In this document: piece by piece, positions 14,495 to 19,571 of the stretch | How positions within the stretch are numbered: the stretch's first letter is position 1 | How the letters are laid out: each line of letters begins with the position of its first letter | Origin: Clostridia bacterium | Lineage (GTDB): Bacteria > Bacillota > Clostridia > Oscillospirales > Acutalibacteraceae | Reading direction: 5' to 3' | NCBI GenBank assembly: GCA_900769375.1 | Contig: CAAGGN010000191.1 | Coordinates: 1 to 19,571, forward strand | DNA length: 19,571 nt | The notes under the pieces: generated by a model | The model's database searches: none | Seen by the model: the letters and a program-made list of their open reading frames with translations, nothing else | Told to the model about the DNA's origin: nothing | Program-made: the position numbers and the translations under genes

Positions 14495-15829
14495 TTGAAA
14501 TAATGCTACCGTTTCCACGTGGCTGGTTCTCGGGAATAAATCCACGGGCGTATATTCTTTTAGGGTATAACCAAGTTCGGTTAAGATTTTAGAGTCACGG
14601 GCGAGGGTTGCGGGGTCGCAAGAAACATAGACAATTCTTTCGGGCTTAAAGTCCTTGGCTACTGTATTAAGAAGGGCCTCATCGCACCCTTTTCTTGGGG
14701 GGTCTAAAACAACCACATCGGGTTTAATGTTTCGCTTTTTAAGGTCGCGGGCGGCTGCCGCCGCATCACCGCAGATAAATTCGGCGTTTTCAATGCCGTT
14801 CTCTTTGGCGTTAATTTTGGCGTCACGAACCGCGTCGGGAATAATTTCAACACCTATAATATGTTTCGCCTTCTTTGCCATAGAAAGACCGATAGTACCG
14901 GCGCCGCAGTAAAGGTCGAGAATATACTTATCTTGCGGCTTGGCGTATTCGGCGGCTTTACCGTATAGTTTTTCGGTCATTTGGCGGTTCACCTGATAGA
15001 AGGAAAGGGGAGAAATCCTAACCTTAACGCCGCATAAAATATCTTCGATATACTCCTTACCGTAAAGGAGTATATTTTTTTCGCCTAAAATCACATTGGT
15101 ATCTTTAGTATTTATATTAAGCATAACGCTTTTAAGATTGCCCTTAGCGGCAACCTTAAAAAGTTCTATGAGTTTATCGCTTTCGGGAATATCTTGTCCG
15201 TTTATTACGATGACGGCCATTATTTCCCCTGTGGCTTCGGCAATTCTAAGATAAAAATGCCTTAGAAGTCCCGATTTATTTTCTTCGGTATAAACTGAAA
15301 TATTGTACTCTTGAACCCACTTTTTGAAGGCGGCGGCAAGAGCCGAAAAGATGGCGGGTTGAAGGGCGCAGTCATCGGAAGGAATTACCCTATGGGAATG
15401 ATTGGCATAAAAACCTACCGAGCCATCGGGGGTTAAGGGGAATTGGGCTTTATTGCGGTAACGCTCTGGTTTTTCCGCATTTATTATGGGATTTGGAGCG
15501 AGGTCAATTCCGCCTATACGGCGCATTGCCTCATATACCTTATTTTCTTTGATTTCACTTTCCGCCTCATAGTTTATATGGCGCCAAACACAACCGCCGC
15601 ACCTATTGAAAGCGGGGCAGTCGGGCTCAATTCTATGGTTTGAGGGTGATAAAATCTCTTCGATTTTACCAAAGGCAAGATTTTTCTTGTCCTTTAAAAT
15701 TCGGGCATTTATTTGGTCGCCTATAGCGGTCATTGGCACGAAAACCGCTTTGTTTTCATAGCGTCCAATTCCTGAACCCTCGGAAGAAACGGCGGTTATC
15801 GTGAGATTAATAATATCGTTTTTGTTCAT
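14468..15829 (-). CDS. 23S rRNA (uracil-C5)-methyltransferase, RlmCD/RumA type
   Basis: A 453-residue SAM-dependent enzyme that makes 5-methyluridine in RNA. An N-terminal TRAM domain (about 1-62) binds RNA. Cys71, Cys77, Cys80 and Cys154 are placed to hold the 4Fe-4S cluster (CPAFNRCGGC, SDDCALQ). The SAM site is LDLYCGAGTIGLSMA near 304-318, followed by LDPPRKG (375-381). The catalytic Cys404 sits in YVSCDPATLARD, and Glu439 in FPRTSHVETV is the general base. Which uridine is modified cannot be told; Firmicutes carry RlmCD-like and TrmA-like paralogs. The normal family end is just after HVETVALF; the final QLSLPDGK comes from a repeat element. The start overlaps the upstream DUF5412 stop by four bases (ATGA). 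Confidence 0.93.
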   Translation of the reverse strand: MNKNDIINLTITAVSSEGSGIGRYENKAVFVPMTAIGDQINARILKDKKNLAFGKIEEILSPSNHRIEPDCPAFNRCGGCVWRHINYEAESEIKENKVYEAMRRIGGIDLAPNPIINAEKPERYRNKAQFPLTPDGSVGFYANHSHRVIPSDDCALQPAIFSALAAAFKKWVQEYNISVYTEENKSGLLRHFYLRIAEATGEIMAVIVINGQDIPESDKLIELFKVAAKGNLKSVMLNINTKDTNVILGEKNILLYGKEYIEDILCGVKVRISPLSFYQVNRQMTEKLYGKAAEYAKPQDKYILDLYCGAGTIGLSMAKKAKHIIGVEIIPDAVRDAKINAKENGIENAEFICGDAAAAARDLKKRNIKPDVVVLDPPRKGCDEALLNTVAKDFKPERIVYVSCDPATLARDSKILTELGYTLKEYTPVDLFPRTSHVETVALFQQLSLPDGK

Positions 15830-16263
15830 TTGTTTTCTTCTAAATATTCTATAATTTCAGGGGCGTCCTTACCGCTTAAATTTCCCTCTTGGAAGAGCGA
15901 AATACCGCGGCGACAATCGTAAACTGCGCCATGTGTAAGGTTAATACTTACCTCGTGGATATTAACTACCTCATTATTTTCCCAAAAGGAAACAATATGC
16001 TCGGCTCCCGTTTGCCAAAAGATGTTTTTAGCGGTGTCGCCTTCCACGATTTCACCTCTTGTGGCGGTGCCTAAAGCGTTTTTAACCGTATAAATATTAA
16101 GCACTCGCGTACCGTCGGGCGAGGTTACGCTATAGGCATAATTTCCTTTGGGAAGCTCGTTAATATCGGAAAATAGGTTATCCTTTATGGTGATACCTAC
16201 GTTAACGAAGGAAATAATAAGCGCCATCGTATAGACAATAACAAAAAATATATTCTTTTTCAT
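15826..16263 (-). CDS. DUF5412 family membrane-anchored protein
   Basis: A 145-residue protein with one N-terminal hydrophobic segment (about 4-25), probably an uncleaved anchor, and a beta-rich exported domain. The pattern SPDGTRVLNIYTVKNALGT, then RGEIV, then NIFWQTGAEHIVSFWENNEVV and a late YDCRRG fits DUF5412, an uncharacterised Firmicutes family. The ATG at 16263 follows AAGGTGA. The spacing is 12 bases from the upstream membrane protein gene, and it overlaps the downstream methyltransferase, so all are one transcript. Function unknown; the extracellular domain could sense or bind something at the envelope, but nothing in the sequence says what. Confidence 0.82.
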   Translation of the reverse strand: MKKNIFFVIVYTMALIISFVNVGITIKDNLFSDINELPKGNYAYSVTSPDGTRVLNIYTVKNALGTATRGEIVEGDTAKNIFWQTGAEHIVSFWENNEVVNIHEVSINLTHGAVYDCRRGISLFQEGNLSGKDAPEIIEYLEENK

Positions 16264-16275
16264 CAGGTCACCTTC

Positions 16276-17073
16276 TTAAATGTTAGATGAATAAAAGGGT
16301 GGAGCGTTTTCACGGCTGACCGTTTCGTTGTAATGCGCCACTGCAAAGCGGCAGTGCACCATATATGCGAGAATTATATAAGGAAGGGTAAAGGGAAGGG
16401 GTATTGAAAATACCGAAATCAGTATCCAGAATGACATACCGAAGAATAGCCCCACAAAATCAATGGTGGATTTTCTTGAAATCATTTTAGACATATGAAG
16501 TGCCTCACTTATATCCATATCCTCGTCGGCCACCACCAGAAACGGAGTCAAATAATATTTTAAGTTGAAGAATATAAAGGTTGCGGTGCTTAGGATGGTG
16601 AGTCCCTTTTCTGCCATAGCTAAGCTGGAAACAAATTTGGGCATTTCTGTTTCCAGAAACTCATATATCTGCTCGTTTGAAACAATCCAAAGCAGAATGA
16701 CGGGTAAATACGTTAAAACCGCTACTGATAAAAGTCGGAGAATAAATATAAAAGAGTATTTAAGGGCGTTTTTATAAAGAGTAACGTCGCTATAATAGTG
16801 AAAAACCGATATGACGTTATCTTTTTGGTTCCACATAAGGCGATGGTAGAATCTCAAAAGTCCTAAAATCACAGGCAAAACTACTAAAATATGCATAACA
16901 GCCATTAACCCGTAGGATACGGCGTTGCCTAATACTACGCTCATAGTTGAGGCAGTAAAGGTAACGGTAAGGGATAAAAATACGGGTATTAAGGTGGCTA
17001 AAATGCACCTATAGTAATTGCCTTTTAGTATGGTTTTTGCAGTGTCTTTCACCGCAAAGGTGGGTGAAGTCAT
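16276..17073 (-). CDS. DUF975-like polytopic membrane protein
   Basis: A 265-residue protein with about five or six hydrophobic segments (approximately 24-45, 53-75, 110-132, 158-180 and 206-240). The opening VKDTAKTILKGNYYRCILATLI and the later ISEALHMSKMISRKSTIDFVGLFFGMSFWIL resemble the DUF975 layout, where a polar S-x-x-M segment precedes the last helices. The match is by eye only, and it could be a divergent integral membrane protein of another family. AAGGAG sits just upstream of the ATG at 17073. It lies 23 bases from pcrA and 12 from the DUF5412 gene, in an operon. No function can be assigned. Confidence 0.7.
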   Translation of the reverse strand: MTSPTFAVKDTAKTILKGNYYRCILATLIPVFLSLTVTFTASTMSVVLGNAVSYGLMAVMHILVVLPVILGLLRFYHRLMWNQKDNVISVFHYYSDVTLYKNALKYSFIFILRLLSVAVLTYLPVILLWIVSNEQIYEFLETEMPKFVSSLAMAEKGLTILSTATFIFFNLKYYLTPFLVVADEDMDISEALHMSKMISRKSTIDFVGLFFGMSFWILISVFSIPLPFTLPYIILAYMVHCRFAVAHYNETVSRENAPPFYSSNI

Positions 17074-17096
17074 AAAAATACTCCTTAGTAAAAAAG

Positions 17097-19511
17097 TTAA
17101 AGGATAGTAAGTTTGGCAAATCCCGCCATAATCTTCTTGGTGCCAACCGTATCAAAGGCAATCTCCAAAAGGGTATCGTTGCCCATAGGAGTTACCTTTA
17201 AAATCATACCCTTGCCGAAGGTCTTATGTTCTACGGTCTGACCTGCAGAGTAGTTGGCGGTTACCTTTGCTTCGGTGGGCTTTTTAGTATAGGTGGAGCC
17301 GTAGGATGAGGTGGGTTTCGGGGGATTATAGCCGTAGGCGTTAGTTCGTCCCCGAGAATACGAATAATCGTCATCGTAGTATCCGCCGCGGCGTTCATTA
17401 CGCGCGCCCAAACCTCCGCCAAAGGAAAATGAAGGGGTAATATCAGCGGTGCAATCGCAGTACTCCTCGGGAATTTCCTTTAAAAATCTTGAGGGCATAT
17501 TTCTCTGCGTTGAGCCGTAGAGCATACGGGTGGTGGTATGGGTAACGGTGAGGCGCTTTTTGGCTCTCGTTATGGCAACGTATGCAAGTCGCCTTTCTTC
17601 CTCAATCTCGATTTCCCCGCCGTAAATAGATTGGGTGCCCGGGAAGATGTTTTCTTCCATACCGATTAGGAAAACATTATTAAATTCAAGTCCCTTTGCA
17701 GAGTGAATTGTCATAAGCACCACGCGGTTTTCATCGCTTTCCAAAGCGTCAATATCGCTAACAAGGGCGATTTCCTCTAAAAACGCCGAAAGAGATGGCT
17801 CATCGGTTTCCTTTTCGTATTGGCGGACGGTATTAATAAATTCATCCACGTTAGCGAGTCGGTCCTCGGCTTCGGGTATATTTTCGAGTCTGAGGGCGTT
17901 TTTATAGCCCGTTTTATTAATTGTTTCTTCGACAAGGTCGCCGATTTCCATCTCATTCGATTTATCGGAAAGTTCCCTCATCATAGCGGCAAATTCTTTT
18001 AGACGGGCGGCGGCGCGGCTAATGGCAGCAAATTCATCGGCTCTTTCAAAAACCTCTAAAAGCGAAAGCCCTGTTCCTGCGGAAATTTCAGCGGCGTGAT
18101 TTACCGTAGTATCACCGATACCCCTTTTGGGCTCGTTGACAATTCGGCGAAGTCGAAGGTCATCATTAGGGTTGCAAATAACGTTTAAATATGCAAGAAC
18201 ATCCTTGATTTCCTTGCGCTCATAGAAACGCATACCGCCGATTACCTTATATGCGATACCGCTTCGGGCAAAAACGTTTTCTATAGAGGCCGACTGAGCG
18301 TTTATGCGGTAAAGAACCGCGTTATCGGCGAAATTCTGCCCCGCTCTTACGTTTTCAAGCACCTTTTCGGCGACGAATTTTGCCTCGCTTCGCTCGTCAA
18401 GGCAGGTATGAACGCAAATTTTATCACCCTCGCCCTTATCGGTCCAAAGATTTTTGCCTTTTCTACCGCGGTTGTTTTTAATAACCTCGTTAGCGGCATT
18501 TAAAATGTTACTCGTTGAGCGATAATTCTGCTCAAGGCGGATAATTTTCGAATTTTCATTTTCATCCTCAAAGTTAAGGATGTTTTCTATGGTAGCGCCT
18601 CTAAAACGGTAGATGCTCTGGTCGTCATCGCCGACTACACATAGATTACCGTGAATGCTTGAAAGCAAACTGATAAGGCGGTATTGAGCGTGGTTGGTAT
18701 CCTGATATTCGTCCACCATTATATACTTAAAGCGGCTACCCAAGTACTCAAGCACATCGGGGTTTTCTTCTAAAAGTTTCACGGTATAGAAAATCATATC
18801 GTCAAAGTCCATAGCCCCTGCATTTTTAAGGCGCTTTTGATATTCTCGGTAAAGACCTGCTATCATTTTTTGCCTTATATCATTACCGATAGTGCTTTCA
18901 AACTCATCGGGGTCGATAAGGGAATCCTTTGCAGATGATATGGCGGAAAGAGCAGATTTCGGGGGCATAATTTTATCGTCAATATTATTGTCCTTAAGTA
19001 TCTGCTTCATAAGACGCTTCTGGTCATCGGTATCATAAATGGTAAAATCGGAATTAAAACCAATTCTCTCAGCGTTTCTTCTGAGGAATTTTCCGCAAAC
19101 CGAGTGGAATGTACCCGCCCAGATATCGTTGCCCGAGTCACCAAGTTTAGCAACGATTCTATCCTTTAACTCACCCGCCGCTTTATTTGTAAAGGTGATG
19201 GCGAGAATTTCCCAAGGTCTTGGGGGATTGACCGAGAAGATAGGGGGAACATAATCGGAAGTTCCGTTCAGATAGTCCTCGGCCGCTTTCATATCCTCCT
19301 CGGTGTAGCGAGGGATAAAGTCACTGTTATAAGCGTTTCCGTATTTAATAAGATTTGCGATACGGTTAATAAGTACGGTGGTTTTGCCGCTTCCCGCGCC
19401 CGCTAAAACGAGTAAGGCGCCTTCGGTGGTGGTAACCGCCTCAAACTGACGGGAATTCATACCGCTAAAATCTTTTTCTATAAGTTTTTTGCGTGTGTCT
19501 AAAAAGTCCAT
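17097..19511 (-). CDS. pcrA: ATP-dependent DNA helicase PcrA/UvrD (SF1A)
   Basis: An 804-residue 3'-5' helicase for nucleotide excision repair, replication restart and rolling-circle replication. Motifs in order: Q motif around Gln22 (MNSRQFEAV), Walker A GAGSGKT (38-44), motif Ia ITFTNKAA (105-112), Walker B VDEYQDTN (266-273), motif III GDDDQSIYRFRGA (294-306), motif IV QNYRST and motif VI VAITRAKKRL. An acidic insert of about 40 residues (57-97) between motifs I and Ia is, from memory, common in Clostridia PcrA. The C-terminus has a Gly/Tyr-rich linker and then a Tudor-like domain (VEHKTFGKGMILKV) that in PcrA/UvrD binds RNA polymerase. The stop of an upstream gene lies three bases before the ATG, so it is internal to an operon. 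Confidence 0.97.
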   Translation of the reverse strand: MDFLDTRKKLIEKDFSGMNSRQFEAVTTTEGALLVLAGAGSGKTTVLINRIANLIKYGNAYNSDFIPRYTEEDMKAAEDYLNGTSDYVPPIFSVNPPRPWEILAITFTNKAAGELKDRIVAKLGDSGNDIWAGTFHSVCGKFLRRNAERIGFNSDFTIYDTDDQKRLMKQILKDNNIDDKIMPPKSALSAISSAKDSLIDPDEFESTIGNDIRQKMIAGLYREYQKRLKNAGAMDFDDMIFYTVKLLEENPDVLEYLGSRFKYIMVDEYQDTNHAQYRLISLLSSIHGNLCVVGDDDQSIYRFRGATIENILNFEDENENSKIIRLEQNYRSTSNILNAANEVIKNNRGRKGKNLWTDKGEGDKICVHTCLDERSEAKFVAEKVLENVRAGQNFADNAVLYRINAQSASIENVFARSGIAYKVIGGMRFYERKEIKDVLAYLNVICNPNDDLRLRRIVNEPKRGIGDTTVNHAAEISAGTGLSLLEVFERADEFAAISRAAARLKEFAAMMRELSDKSNEMEIGDLVEETINKTGYKNALRLENIPEAEDRLANVDEFINTVRQYEKETDEPSLSAFLEEIALVSDIDALESDENRVVLMTIHSAKGLEFNNVFLIGMEENIFPGTQSIYGGEIEIEEERRLAYVAITRAKKRLTVTHTTTRMLYGSTQRNMPSRFLKEIPEEYCDCTADITPSFSFGGGLGARNERRGGYYDDDYSYSRGRTNAYGYNPPKPTSSYGSTYTKKPTEAKVTANYSAGQTVEHKTFGKGMILKVTPMGNDTLLEIAFDTVGTKKIMAGFAKLTIL

Positions 19512-19514
19512 AAA

Positions 19515-19571
19515 TTATTCGAGTCCTTTAGTGAATGGGGCAATCTGACGGGAAAGCTCGGCGATATTATC
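19515..19571 (-). CDS. 3' end of an unidentified gene (partial)
   Basis: The minus strand stays open from the window edge to a TAA at 19517-19515, reading DNIAELSRQIAPFTKGLE. It stops three bases before the pcrA start, the spacing of an operon. Only 18 residues are visible, too few to identify. It would be the upstream partner of pcrA. Confidence 0.5.
   Translation of the reverse strand, partial: DNIAELSRQIAPFTKGLE

Overview
The window looks like a chromosomal segment of an anaerobic, low-to-moderate GC Firmicute, probably an uncultured gut member of the Clostridia (Oscillospirales or Christensenellales-like). This rests on gene content and style: AAGGAG-type ribosome binding sites, sigma-A promoters close to consensus, U-tract terminators, a DUF1292 protein, a PcrA helicase with a Clostridia-style insert, a small GNGEH/ECCCDECD cysteine protein, and hairpin-rich short repeats of the kind that litter gut Clostridia genomes. 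The taxonomic guess is inference.

Layout. 1-157 is a 60-bp hairpin repeat in tandem. 202-525 is a DUF1292 protein, followed by a likely 6S RNA (about 544-742) that runs almost into a membrane-anchored D,D-carboxypeptidase gene (756-1919). 1944-2160 is a stand-alone 5S rRNA unit with its own consensus promoter, leader hairpin and terminator. On the minus strand, 2202-5543 is a two-gene operon: a putative clan GH-A-like glycoside hydrolase followed by a serine-hydrolase/beta-lactamase-fold protein. Its promoter carries a 10-bp direct repeat with 21-bp period. A second minus-strand unit (5678-7168) encodes a protein resembling the glycoside hydrolase/deacetylase barrel. None of these three proteins has a visible signal peptide, so they probably act on sugars or glycosides inside the cell.

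7301-13398 is a surface-polysaccharide operon on the plus strand with one clear promoter and one strong terminator: a DUF2142 membrane protein, two GT2 glycosyltransferases, a Wzx-like flippase, a DPM1-like GT2 and a DUF2304 membrane protein. The likely division of labour is a polyprenyl-phosphate sugar donor made by the DPM1-like enzyme with DUF2304, repeat-unit assembly by the two GT2 enzymes, export by the flippase, and an outer-face modification by DUF2142.

13418-13592 holds the most interesting object: a compact transcription unit with a promoter, a long multi-helix RNA with a possible pseudoknot, and a UUCG-capped terminator. It lies just upstream of a 69-residue cysteine-rich protein, and I cannot assign it to a known RNA family. 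13864-14494 looks like a repeat-bounded cassette carrying a four-helix-bundle (S23/IVS-type) protein. It is flanked by near-identical 26/27-bp direct repeats, with an array of GTGAAGTT motifs that flips orientation around a perfect palindrome. The right repeat supplies the last codons of the neighbouring rRNA methyltransferase gene. The rest of the minus strand (14468-19571) is a tightly packed operon reading leftward: an unidentified 3' gene fragment, pcrA, a DUF975-like membrane protein, a DUF5412 protein and an RlmCD/RumA-type RNA methyltransferase. No gap between genes exceeds 300 bases. I saw no tRNA, CRISPR array or transposase gene.
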